Source: Chryseobacterium piperi (GTDB lineage Bacteria; Bacteroidota; Bacteroidia; Flavobacteriales; Weeksellaceae). Taken from it: DNA of 64,000 nt. The notes under the pieces are model-generated. The model did no database searches and was not told where the DNA came from. It saw only the letters and a program-made list of their open reading frames with translations. Of the stretch, positions 1 to 7,748 are shown in pieces. How positions within the stretch are numbered: the first letter of the stretch is position 1; the number at the start of each line of letters is the position of its first letter. Position numbers and translations under genes: made by a program. The stretch lies in contig NZ_CP023049.2 of assembly GCF_002285635.2 (NCBI RefSeq), positions 806,001 through 870,000 of the forward strand, read 5' to 3'.

Positions 1-62
1 ATATATGAAGTTATTTAACTACACAAATTTTTTTTAAGAAAATTATTGGCTGCCGATTTTAT

Positions 63-299
63 AATTCTTTAATAGATCGGCTAGGTGTATTATGCTTCAG
101 TATTTACTGTATTAGAAAAAATGCAAGGGGATGTCCAAAGCTATGTGGGGGAAGATATTCAAAACCTGTGTTTAAAGTTCAGTTTGTTAAAGTGGCTCCA
201 ACGTTTAACAGTGCTGCTAAAAGATATTTTGGTAGCGTGATGTTGGAAGAGAATGGCCAGGATAGAAAAGTAATCGATGAAGGAGAATTTAATCTTTAA
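63..299 (+). pseudogene. Remnant of an unidentified rightward gene
   Basis: A reading frame with no stop runs from about 63 to a TAA at 297-299 and is followed by a strong hairpin. The last third is rich in plausible protein sequence (VKVAPTFNSAAKRYF, then a tail ending in EGEFNL). No ATG lies near the front of the frame, and the only in-frame ATG would leave about 20 residues. This suggests the 3' end of a gene whose front is lost or shifted. I do not recognise the family. It could also be chance open sequence. Confidence 0.25.
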
Positions 300-322
300 T
301 ATTTTAGGAAGTATATCTATTG

Positions 323-356
323 AAAAGCCTCTTGTTATATTTAACAAGAGGCTTTT
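323..356. terminator. Bidirectional intrinsic terminator
   Basis: Perfect 15-bp inverted repeat AAAAGCCTCTTGTTA / TAACAAGAGGCTTTT (323-337 and 342-356) around a 4-nt loop. A/T runs on both sides let it work in both directions. It lies between the rightward remnant and the leftward phosphoethanolamine transferase gene. Confidence 0.85.
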
Positions 357-385
357 GATTCTATTTCTGAGTTGTAATATGACTA

Positions 386-1912
386 TTATTTAAAGATGTT
401 CATTTCTTCATTATAAACAGGACTTTGTATCCCTAGAAAATTGAGAACACTGTGAAAGACATTGTTTTGGGATAATACTTTATCCTTTTCAGGTTTAAGC
501 TGTTTGGAACCATCCGATACCCATACTATAAAAGGGATTTCGTATTGTTCTTTAGGGGCAATACTTAATGGAACTCCATGCATATAAAGATTTTTTTCTC
601 CCAAAGATTCTCCATGGTCTGAAACAAAGAGCATAGCACTTTTGTATTCTTTTAATTGTTTAAGATCTTCAATGACGTTATATAGGATATAATCTGTATA
701 AATAATGGTATTGTCATAAGCATTGATAAGTTCCTGTTGGGAGCAGTTTCCTAATTCAACACTGTTACAAACAGGTTTAAAAGTTTCGAACTGGGCCGGA
801 TATTTCTTACTGTAACTAGGTCCATGGCTGGTACTGGTGTGCAGGACGATTAATATTTTATCTTTTTTACTTGCTTCTATTTGTTCTTTGAGGCCGCTCA
901 AAAGAATTTCGTCATAATTACAACCTTCGCCTTTGCAACCAGGCATTAAACTTTCTTTGGTCTGATAGTTTTTAATATGAACGGGAGGCTCTCCCCAGTT
1001 GGTGGTTCTCCAAATGACCTCTACATCATTTCTGTATAGATAATTAGGCAAAATTTCATACAGCTTATCAGAGTTGGTATGTTCTAAAATACATTTTACA
1101 CCGGCAGTGGTGTATGTTGCACAGGATGTTGCTTTAAAGCTCGATAAATTTGGAACCTTAGAAAGTAGGGGATTGGTGTTCTTTCCATATCCGTACAAAG
1201 AAAAGTTTTGGCTTCTTGCTGATTCTCCTATCACTAAAACGACAACAGATTTCTCATGATCTTTGATAGTTGCTTTGGGTAATAGGATCTCTTTTTCATT
1301 TTTTTTGTATTCATGAATATAGAAAAGGGAAGTATTGACCGAGTAAGACCACGGCATGGCAAGACCACCTAATGTTTTTGAATTTTTATCAATCCATAAC
1401 CAGTTACTCGCATTGACAAATGCCAAAACAAGCATGAATAATAAGGAAAGAGAAGAAGTGATTAAAAACTTTTTAAGAGGAACATTGATAATTTTAACCT
1501 TAATGATATAGATACTGGGTAGTATACCCAATAGAATCACATACAGTACCAGTTTTATTGAGAAAAAGCTGCTGGACTCCTGATAATTGGTGTTGAAAAC
1601 ATTCCCAATCATACTTTCGTCTATGATAACACCATAAGTATTAACAAAATAGACAGCGATTGAATTAATAATGAAAGTGAGTACCAATAAAAATTTTCCC
1701 ACATAACGCGAAAGGAAAAATATGAGGTAATAAACAAAAAAATTGGCAACCAACATGATGATAATCAGGCTAATGATGAGAATAATACCATTGAAACTTT
1801 TATAATCAACATTATTAAAGACAAAGGTGAAAAAGGGAAGGTGAAAAAATAAAAAATTAAGGACGCTCATTAACAAAGCGAAACCCGATAATTTCAGACT
1901 ACTTTTTAACAT
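386..1912 (-). CDS. eptA: EptA-like lipid A phosphoethanolamine transferase
   Basis: Inner-membrane enzyme of the EptA/MCR family, which moves phosphoethanolamine from phosphatidylethanolamine to a lipid A phosphate. The 508 residues start with about five hydrophobic segments (roughly 10-30, 43-68, 74-91, 120-138, 149-168), followed by a periplasmic sulfatase-fold domain from about 220. Expected zinc and catalytic residues are visible: E230 in VIGES, T268 in SCATYTTAGVKC (the family nucleophile position, four after the Cys) and D432-H433 in SDHGES. Cys pairs 264/274, 326/331 and 382/390 match the disulfides usual in this family. It overlaps the upstream PAP2 gene by 14 bp, so the two are co-transcribed. 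In this family the modification lowers negative charge and polymyxin binding; the exact acceptor here is inferred. Confidence 0.88.
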   Translation of the reverse strand: MLKSSLKLSGFALLMSVLNFLFFHLPFFTFVFNNVDYKSFNGIILIISLIIIMLVANFFVYYLIFFLSRYVGKFLLVLTFIINSIAVYFVNTYGVIIDESMIGNVFNTNYQESSSFFSIKLVLYVILLGILPSIYIIKVKIINVPLKKFLITSSLSLLFMLVLAFVNASNWLWIDKNSKTLGGLAMPWSYSVNTSLFYIHEYKKNEKEILLPKATIKDHEKSVVVLVIGESARSQNFSLYGYGKNTNPLLSKVPNLSSFKATSCATYTTAGVKCILEHTNSDKLYEILPNYLYRNDVEVIWRTTNWGEPPVHIKNYQTKESLMPGCKGEGCNYDEILLSGLKEQIEASKKDKILIVLHTSTSHGPSYSKKYPAQFETFKPVCNSVELGNCSQQELINAYDNTIIYTDYILYNVIEDLKQLKEYKSAMLFVSDHGESLGEKNLYMHGVPLSIAPKEQYEIPFIVWVSDGSKQLKPEKDKVLSQNNVFHSVLNFLGIQSPVYNEEMNIFK

Positions 1913-2726
1913 AAATGCGGGTAATTATATATAGAGAAGTGATTAGACTCATGAGTGAAAGATAAAATATAACGAGGTTTTCATTAAGTATTTTATTGAT
2001 TAAAATAATAATACAAACTATGAGGATTAATATGGCAACAAGATAGTAATTTTTATGTTTGATCCATGTCCATAGATTATATTTTTGACTGATAAAAATA
2101 CCTACAACTCCAGCGATATATCCTAAAATACTCCCGATGATGACATCCAGAGGATAATGAGCGCCAACGCCGACTCTTGTGAAGGCAAGAATTAGCCCTA
2201 TAATGATTATGGCACTGCACCAGATGATTTTGTATGTAAGCTTTTTAGGCATAAAGGCAAACAGTAAAATAGTGAGTACCACAAAGATTGTTATAGAATG
2301 CCCGGAAGGCAGACTGTTACGTCCGGATAAAGTTTTTCCTATGATTACAAAAGTTTTGTTATCAAATACAGCAGCAGGTCTAGGAATGGTAAATAATGCT
2401 TTAAAAGAACTACACAATAGAGCTGAAGTTAATGATGCCGGAACTATAGCTTCCCATATTTTGGGAGCATAAACAATGAAAATTGTTAAAAATGACAAAA
2501 AAATAAGCGCATCTCCAAATTGGGTAAGGTTGTATTGTATATTGGGATATTGTGATAGTTTTGAATTTAGAAAAAAGAAGCAGTGTTTTTGAATGTGTAC
2601 GTATGATTCGATAGACAGGGCATCTTGCCTATAAAGAAAAAAGACTATCGAAAGGAGTAGTAAGGCGGGTAAATACAATAAAGTTAAGCTAACTTTATTG
2701 TAATTATTAATAACAGTTTTGTTCAT
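1899..2726 (-). CDS. PAP2-family membrane phosphatase, possible lipid A phosphatase
   Basis: Integral membrane phosphatase of the PAP2/LpxE-like type, 275 residues. The three-part signature is present: K109-x6-R116-P117, PSGH at 140-143, and R184-x5-H190-x3-D194 (TR in place of the usual SR). At least six hydrophobic segments are visible, with two extra at the C-terminus. It is the first gene of the operon with the EptA-like transferase (14-bp overlap). In Helicobacter pylori an adjacent PAP2 phosphatase (LpxE) removes the lipid A 1-phosphate before EptA adds phosphoethanolamine, so a coupled role is plausible. PAP2 enzymes also act on undecaprenyl pyrophosphate and phosphatidate, which I cannot exclude. 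Confidence 0.85.
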   Translation of the reverse strand: MNKTVINNYNKVSLTLLYLPALLLLSIVFFLYRQDALSIESYVHIQKHCFFFLNSKLSQYPNIQYNLTQFGDALIFLSFLTIFIVYAPKIWEAIVPASLTSALLCSSFKALFTIPRPAAVFDNKTFVIIGKTLSGRNSLPSGHSITIFVVLTILLFAFMPKKLTYKIIWCSAIIIIGLILAFTRVGVGAHYPLDVIIGSILGYIAGVVGIFISQKYNLWTWIKHKNYYLVAILILIVCIIILINKILNENLVIFYLSLMSLITSLYIITRIYVKK

Positions 2727-3174
2727 ATCATTTGGTTTTTTAAATCTTTTTTAATAAACTATAGTTTTTTATTCTTGTTTATTGGTTGTTTTATTGTATT
2801 AATTCGTATAATTTCCTATTTTATATAAAAACATTTATAAGCTTCATGTCTTTTTAGCTTGTAAAATTATTATTATAGATATTGATATTTTCTATGGAAA
2901 ATATATCAATAAAATTATTTTTGTAAGTATATTTTTATATTAAAATAAAATTAAATGTTATAAAATTAATTTTAAAACTCTGATTATCAAACTGTTATTT
3001 TCGGCCGTAAGATATGAAAATACTTTTTCTCTTTGAAAAAAATTAATGACTTTTAAGACTTTTTTTTAAAATCAACATTTTTCTTAAATTTTTAATTAAA
3101 AACATTGTTGGTGAACTATAGGTGTTTAAGCTAAAAATAAATTATCACATATGTGTGATTTATTGTATTTGAAA
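2727..3174. other. AT-rich intergenic region
   Basis: About 450 bp of very AT-rich sequence upstream of the PAP2-eptA operon, which must hold its promoter. The 10-bp palindrome CACATATGTG at 3146-3155 is the only clear local symmetry and could be a regulator site. I see no coding sequence. Confidence 0.5.
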
Positions 3175-3202
3175 AATCCTTCTTATAATGATAAGAAGGA
3201 TT
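3175..3202 (-). terminator. Intrinsic terminator after the EamA pseudogene
   Basis: 12-bp perfect stem AATCCTTCTTAT / ATAAGAAGGATT (3175-3186, 3191-3202) with loop AATG, followed on the minus strand by a T run. It lies just past the stop at 3208. Confidence 0.85.
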
Positions 3203-3207
3203 CGGTA

Positions 3208-3950
3208 TTACTTTCTTTTAACTGATATCAAGGTTTGCATGACTACTGAGGTTACGATCAGCGAGAGCCCTATATAAAAGGCAAGATTGACCTGCTTGCT
3301 TTCATTAAAGAATATAAATGCCAGGATAATGGAATAAACAGGTTCTAAATTGAATGTTAAATTGACTGTAAATGCTGGAATCGTTTTTAAAACTTCCGCG
3401 AATATGATGTACAAACCTACAGTACAGAAAACAACCAGAATAACCAAATATCCCATATCTTTAAAGCTTGGAATAATGCTTTGTACAGGGAAAAAATGCA
3501 GATAAAACGGTAGGAGAGCCCCTAGAAAAACGGTTCCTCCGATCATCTGGTAGTAGTTAATGACTTCCCCAAAACGGTTAACAGACTAAGCAAAAGTTCT
3601 GAAATTTTAAACGGCTCCCGATCTATGATGGGTTTGAATAGAGCTGTGAAAAAACTGGTCAGGCAAAAACAAACTACACCAATGGAAATATTGGAGTACT
3701 TGATACTACCGTAAAAAAATAACCAATGTAAAGTAAGCAATAATCCAACCCGGGCTATATGGATTTTTTCCCGGGCGGAAATGCTACAGCGGATTCTCAG
3801 CGATTTGAGAACAATGAATAAAACGATAGAAGAAAGCAAAAGCCGGTACCAAACCAATAAACCTTCATTAAGAGTTATCAGTTTTCCAAATATACCGGTA
3901 AACCCTGCCAGTATAACACCGGCATGCAATAATAAATAGGATTTTTTCAT
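3208..3950 (-). pseudogene. EamA/DMT-family transporter, broken by internal deletion
   Basis: Two leftward frames make one EamA-type (drug/metabolite) transporter. 3543-3950 gives the N-terminal half (135 aa, from MKKSYLLLHAGVILAGFTGI). 3208-3546 gives the C-terminal part (112 aa, ending TSVVMQTLISVKRK). At the join, the first frame runs LLSLLTVLGK and then leaves frame, while the second frame is already coding before its ATG (VINYYQMIGGTVFLG, a usual mid-protein EamA motif). The halves total about 247 residues against roughly 290-300 for the family, so about 50 codons have gone as well as the frame. The upstream start is the ATG at 3948-3950. Confidence 0.8.
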
Positions 3951-4142
3951 GGATGATCTGTCTGTCCTGAGGACAAAGATTTTAATTAATATTGAGTCAA
4001 ATTGGAAGTATTAGAAAACAGCCGATAAAAATTTTACCCGCGTTTGTTGATACTTCAGTGTAATCCTGAAATATTAAAATCTTGGAGGAGGAAGACAGCT
4101 CGCGTGATTCATAGCTATATAATTATAGTGGTATGTTATAAA

Positions 4143-4932
4143 TTATTGAAATGTAATTTCCATTCCTTCATCTTTCATCTCTTTAAATGCAAGATCAAGA
4201 TCCATAAGGTATTCCAGAAACAGGAATCCTTTTTTAGTAGTTGACAGTATTGTTTTAATCGCTAATAAAGCCCCAAAAGCTGTGCATTTTGCCTGGCCTC
4301 CCGGATGCGATGCGATTACTCTTCTTGTGATTTCTTTACCGGATAGGTCTATACCTTTGGCTTCAATATACAAATCCATTGAAGGTGTATTGGTCTTAGC
4401 CATTCCTATAGATTTTTCTGCAGATACTTCGAATCGAACGGATTTAGCTTCAGTCATCCCGGCCACGGCTGCAGTATCCATAATAGTAATAGGAAAGCCT
4501 GTGCCTTTGAGTCCATCGGCCATGATGATCTCTCTAGATTCTTTGCTTTTGATCCATGATCCATGGTTTCTTAACATCACATCACCATACTCTTGATCTA
4601 AATCTCCTACGGATAACGGACCTAAAAGATCATCGGGATCATTATTCGCAACCATTTCTATCTGATCTATTTGTTTGAATTCTTTAGCAATTTCATGTAC
4701 TAATATCTGAATTTTTTATTTCTTCAGGAACCTGGTCATCCTTAAGATTGAGCATGACCGTACTGGCATTTCCTAATTCATTGACAAGTGATTGTCCTTT
4801 GTCAGGAGTTCTGCCTGCGATAAGGATATGGGATTGCGGGTAATACTTTCTGACAAGTTTCGCAATATTGGATCCTACAATACCGTATCCGCCGGCAATG
4901 AAGATTTTAAATGACTCCGAGTTTGTTTCCAT
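4143..4932 (-). pseudogene. Saccharopine-dehydrogenase-like NAD(P)-binding protein, broken by internal deletion
   Basis: Two leftward frames from one gene. 4693-4932 (79 aa) carries a Rossmann start, IFIAGGYGIVGSNIAKL, and then stops after NSDIST. 4143-4655 (170 aa) is the C-terminal half, with HPGGQAKCTAFGALLAIK. Its frame is already open upstream of the ATG (HEIAKEFKQIDQIEMVANN), so the join is a frame change rather than a new gene. The intact family is about 350-380 aa; here 250-260 remain, so about 100 codons of the middle are missing. The family contains NAD(P)-dependent reductases of unknown substrate. Confidence 0.75.
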
Positions 4933-4945
4933 GATAATTATTTTG

Positions 4946-4987
4946 ATTGGTCATGTTAAGATACAAATTTAATAGGTAGAGACCAAT
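4946..4987 (-). promoter_or_regulatory. Promoter with overlapping inverted repeat
   Basis: On the minus strand a Bacteroidota-type -7 box TAAATTTG (4964-4971) lies 32 bp before the ATG of the broken reductase. It is framed by the arms ATTGGTC (4946-4952) and GACCAAT (4981-4987). The symmetry around the promoter suggests an operator for a dimeric repressor. No such regulator is encoded next to it. Confidence 0.4.
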
Positions 4988-5346
4988 AGAAAGGTAGATA
5001 ACTTGGGTTATAAAAAGTCCTATAATTTATATTATGTTAAATTGCATATGTGTGAAGAATTGAAACGTCACACAGATCGTTCCAATATGTTTTTCATCAT
5101 ACAACACGCATAGAAATTTTAAGCTCTTTAATTATTTTATGTCTAATGCGTTTAAGTTCATTTTAAAAATTATCTTCTGATTTTCGCCCCAACTGACTAT
5201 TGGCAGATTACTTTTTGTTGCGTCATAAAATCATGAAGAAATTCTACACAATGACAAATACCTGATGAACTCTCCATTGATCAATTAGGAGTTTTGTGAT
5301 TTCTATTAGACTAATTGTTGAAGATTATCTGGTTGTTGATATTTAT
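4988..5346. other. Intergenic region without recognised gene
   Basis: About 360 bp. Frames on both strands are short and interrupted and none resembles a family I know. It could be a decayed regulator of the neighbouring pseudogene, but I cannot show that. Confidence 0.4.
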
Positions 5347-5369
5347 AAAAAAACCGCCCTAAAGAGCGG
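5347..5369 (-). terminator. Terminator of bacteriocin-like gene 2
   Basis: Minus strand: CCGCTC-TTTA-GGGCGG hairpin (one G-T pair) followed by seven T. It matches in position and sequence the terminator of the neighbouring paralogue, so it was duplicated with the gene. Confidence 0.85.
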
Positions 5370-5397
5370 CTTTACTATTTAATAAACGTTGATGGTC

Positions 5398-5616
5398 TTA
5401 ACAGGCTGTTCCACATGCAAGTAGTTTAATCTGGATTACTCCATTTACTACGCACTGTACATTACACAAAGTATTACCTACCAGTACACTCGTATCATGC
5501 AGTACGCCTTGCACTACTCCACCTAAGCCCCCTATTACACCTCCAATATTGTCAAGTAATCCATTTCCTGAAATGGTTTTTAGTTCGTCTCTGTTTAGTT
5601 TTTTTAAATTTTTCAT
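5398..5616 (-). CDS. Bacteriocin-like peptide with double-glycine-type leader (copy 2)
   Basis: 72-residue small peptide. The first 17 residues, MKNLKKLNRDELKTISG, form a ComC/class II bacteriocin-type leader found on many Chryseobacterium peptides. The usual GG at the cleavage point reads GNG here. The rest is hydrophobic and glycine-rich (GGVIGGLGGVV), then a segment with CNVQC and a final CGTAC, giving four conserved Cys that could form two disulfides. It is a paralogue of the peptide encoded 80 bp upstream, differing mainly by a shorter glycine stretch. Family knowledge suggests export with leader removal by a peptidase-containing ABC transporter, but none is encoded here. Activity is unknown. 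Confidence 0.7.
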   Translation of the reverse strand: MKNLKKLNRDELKTISGNGLLDNIGGVIGGLGGVVQGVLHDTSVLVGNTLCNVQCVVNGVIQIKLLACGTAC

Positions 5617-5647
5617 GATTATCCTTTTATTTGGTTAATTTTTTATC

Positions 5648-5673
5648 AAAAAAACCGCTCTAAAAAGAGCGGT
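5648..5673 (-). terminator. Terminator of bacteriocin-like gene 1
   Basis: 8-bp stem ACCGCTCT / AGAGCGGT (5654-5661, 5666-5673), loop AAAA, with a run of T on the minus strand (5648-5653). It separates the two peptide genes, so each is its own transcription unit or the first is partly insulated. Confidence 0.85.
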
Positions 5674-5696
5674 ATATTTTTATGGACTTGCTTATT

Positions 5697-5948
5697 TTAG
5701 CAAGTAGATCCGCAAGAAAGTAGTTTAATTTGGATTACTCCATTCACTACGCACTGTACGTTGCATAATGTAGTACCTACAAGAACACCTGTATCATGTA
5801 CAACACCTCCAACGATAGTACCTACTCCGTTTACCACTCCTCCAACTACACCTCCTAGACCACCGATAACACCTCCGATGTTATCGAAAATTCCTTCACC
5901 TGAAATAGTTTTTAACTCATTTCTGTTTAATTTTTTTAAATTTTTCAT
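5697..5948 (-). CDS. Bacteriocin-like peptide with double-glycine-type leader (copy 1)
   Basis: 83-residue paralogue of the neighbouring peptide. The leader is the same, MKNLKKLNRNELKTISG followed by EG. The core is longer, with an expanded glycine/valine stretch (GGVVGGVVNGVGTIVGG) whose GxxxG-like spacing resembles helix-packing motifs of two-peptide bacteriocins. The Cys pattern is identical: CNVQC near residue 63 and a terminal CGSTC. The two genes, their leaders and their terminators form a tandem duplication of about 300 bp. About 310 bp upstream (5949-6258) lack any gene and should hold its promoter and that of ndh. An antimicrobial or signalling role is inference from the leader only. 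Confidence 0.7.
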   Translation of the reverse strand: MKNLKKLNRNELKTISGEGIFDNIGGVIGGLGGVVGGVVNGVGTIVGGVVHDTGVLVGTTLCNVQCVVNGVIQIKLLSCGSTC

Positions 5949-6258
5949 GATATAATTTTTTATATGGTTAATACATCACTAAGATATGAATAATTAGAAT
6001 ATGTTGATATTTTTTTTGAAAAAATAATTAAATATTTTTATAATTTAATATTCCATTAACATAAGTCTTATTTAATGAATATACCGCAAGTTTAATTTTT
6101 CCAATATAATTGCTATTTCTGACCATTTGCTAAATAATTTTCGAAACAGTAAGGTGTGGTTTGGAATGTTAATGTATCGTTAATTTCTTACAGGTTTTAT
6201 TTTAATTTTTGGTACTATTGTTGGATGATTGGATAAGTACTTCAAATATTAATTCAGT

Positions 6259-7533
6259 ATGAAAAAACATATTATAATTGTTGGTGGTGGATTTGCAGGA
6301 ATTAATCTTATAAAATCCCTAAAAAAGGATCAACGATTCCGAATTACACTGGTTGATGTAAATAATTATCATTTTTTTCCACCGCTTATTTATCAGGTGG
6401 CCACTTCTTTTATTCAGGCTTCTAATATCAGTTATCCGTTCCGTAAGTTATTTTCAAATTATAAAAATGTTAATTTTCATATGGGCAGCTTGCTTAAAGT
6501 TGATCCTGAACATAGAACTATTGAGACGGATACGGGAGATTTAAGTTATGATTATCTGGTTCTGGCTTTAGGTACGGAATCTAATTTTTTTGGCATGGAA
6601 AATGTGCAGAAAAATGCTCTTCCCATGAAAAATATCAAAGAAGCTCTTTATTTGCGGAATCATATGCTATTAAATCTTGAGGAAGCAGCTCGAAATAAAG
6701 ATCCTGAGGCTGTTGAAAGACTACAAAATGTTGTAATCGCAGGTGGCGGTCCTACCGGGGTAGAATTAGCAGGAATGCTTGCAGAAATGGGAAGATATAT
6801 TGCCGAGAAAGAATATCCGGAAATAAAAGTGGGTCATTCTAATCTATATCTCATTGATGCTTTACCTGCTTTACTTTCACCGATGAGTACTATGGCACAG
6901 GAAACGGCTTATGAGACTTTAAAAAAACTGGGCGTAAAGATCCTGCTCAATGTTTCGGTAAAAGATTATGTGGATAACAAAGTAATGTTGTCCGATGGCA
7001 CTTCCATCAGTACTCAAACGTTGATCTGGACATCCGGAGTAGTAGCCCGGGAAGTTCCGGGAATTCCAAAAGAAAGTATTGGAAGAGGAAGAAGAATTCT
7101 GGTGGATGCCTATAACCGGGTTGAAGGAACGCAGGATATCTATGCACTAGGAGATATTTGCCTGCAACTTACCGATCCTAAATTTCCCCAAGGACACCCA
7201 CAGCTTGCTCAGGTAGCGATACAACAAGGGAAAAATCTGGCTGAAAACTTAATTAGTCTGGCGGATGAAAAAACGCTTGCTCCTTTCTCATATAATGATG
7301 AGGGAAGTATGGCTATTATTTCAAAATATAATGCAGTAGTCGATCTTCCTAAATTTTCTTTTAGAGGTTTTACGGCATGGCTTACATGGCTGTTCATTCA
7401 TATTATACCTCTTGTTGGGTTTGGTAGCAAAATCCGTCTGGCATTAGACTGGTTTAGATTGTTTATCACGAATAATCCTTCTATACGATTAATTCTTTAT
7501 CCCAAAAGATCAACGGATAAAGATCGGCAATAA
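6259..7533 (+). CDS. ndh: Type II NADH dehydrogenase (NDH-2)
   Basis: Single-subunit, non-proton-pumping NADH:quinone oxidoreductase on the inner face of the membrane, passing electrons from NADH through FAD to menaquinone. 424 residues, the usual length. FAD-binding Rossmann motif GGGFAG at 9-14, followed by NNYHFFPPLIYQVATS. NADH-binding motif AGGGPTGVELAG at 161-172. The FAD-contact stretch DIYALGDI lies near 300. The C-terminus has hydrophobic and aromatic residues that fit membrane attachment. It is a single-gene unit ending in a long hairpin. Confidence 0.93.
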   Translation: MKKHIIIVGGGFAGINLIKSLKKDQRFRITLVDVNNYHFFPPLIYQVATSFIQASNISYPFRKLFSNYKNVNFHMGSLLKVDPEHRTIETDTGDLSYDYLVLALGTESNFFGMENVQKNALPMKNIKEALYLRNHMLLNLEEAARNKDPEAVERLQNVVIAGGGPTGVELAGMLAEMGRYIAEKEYPEIKVGHSNLYLIDALPALLSPMSTMAQETAYETLKKLGVKILLNVSVKDYVDNKVMLSDGTSISTQTLIWTSGVVAREVPGIPKESIGRGRRILVDAYNRVEGTQDIYALGDICLQLTDPKFPQGHPQLAQVAIQQGKNLAENLISLADEKTLAPFSYNDEGSMAIISKYNAVVDLPKFSFRGFTAWLTWLFIHIIPLVGFGSKIRLALDWFRLFITNNPSIRLILYPKRSTDKDRQ

Positions 7534-7570
7534 AGAAATTTTCATATTCATTATTGGTCTTTCATAAAAT

Positions 7571-7620
7571 AGGACTCTCTTATCTACTTTAATGTAAAAC
7601 AAAATCGTTAAGAGAGTCCT
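7571..7620 (+). terminator. Probable terminator after ndh
   Basis: 12-bp perfect arms AGGACTCTCTTA (7571-7582) and TAAGAGAGTCCT (7609-7620) with a 26-nt loop, then TATTTTA. The long loop is unusual but the arms are exact. Confidence 0.6.
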
Positions 7621-7748
7621 TATTTTACCATGGCTTAATTTTTTATTTAAAATATTCCCCAACCTATTTCATAATTCCCTGAATCTGTTTAATACGACTA
7701 TTGTAATGATCTCTGATTGTGGATTTTTGTGGTGCTTAATAAACAGAT

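Noticed and set aside
159..347. 62-codon leftward frame
   Set aside because: It crosses the strong bidirectional terminator and has no family-like sequence; the opposite strand looks more like a gene remnant.
386..1912. Acquired mcr gene
   Set aside because: The transferase is in a native-looking operon with a PAP2 gene, of matching base composition and without mobile elements beside it; it is an intrinsic EptA-type gene.
2179..2472. 97-codon frame opposite the PAP2 gene
   Set aside because: Shadow of the PAP2 coding sequence, whose full motif set is on the other strand.
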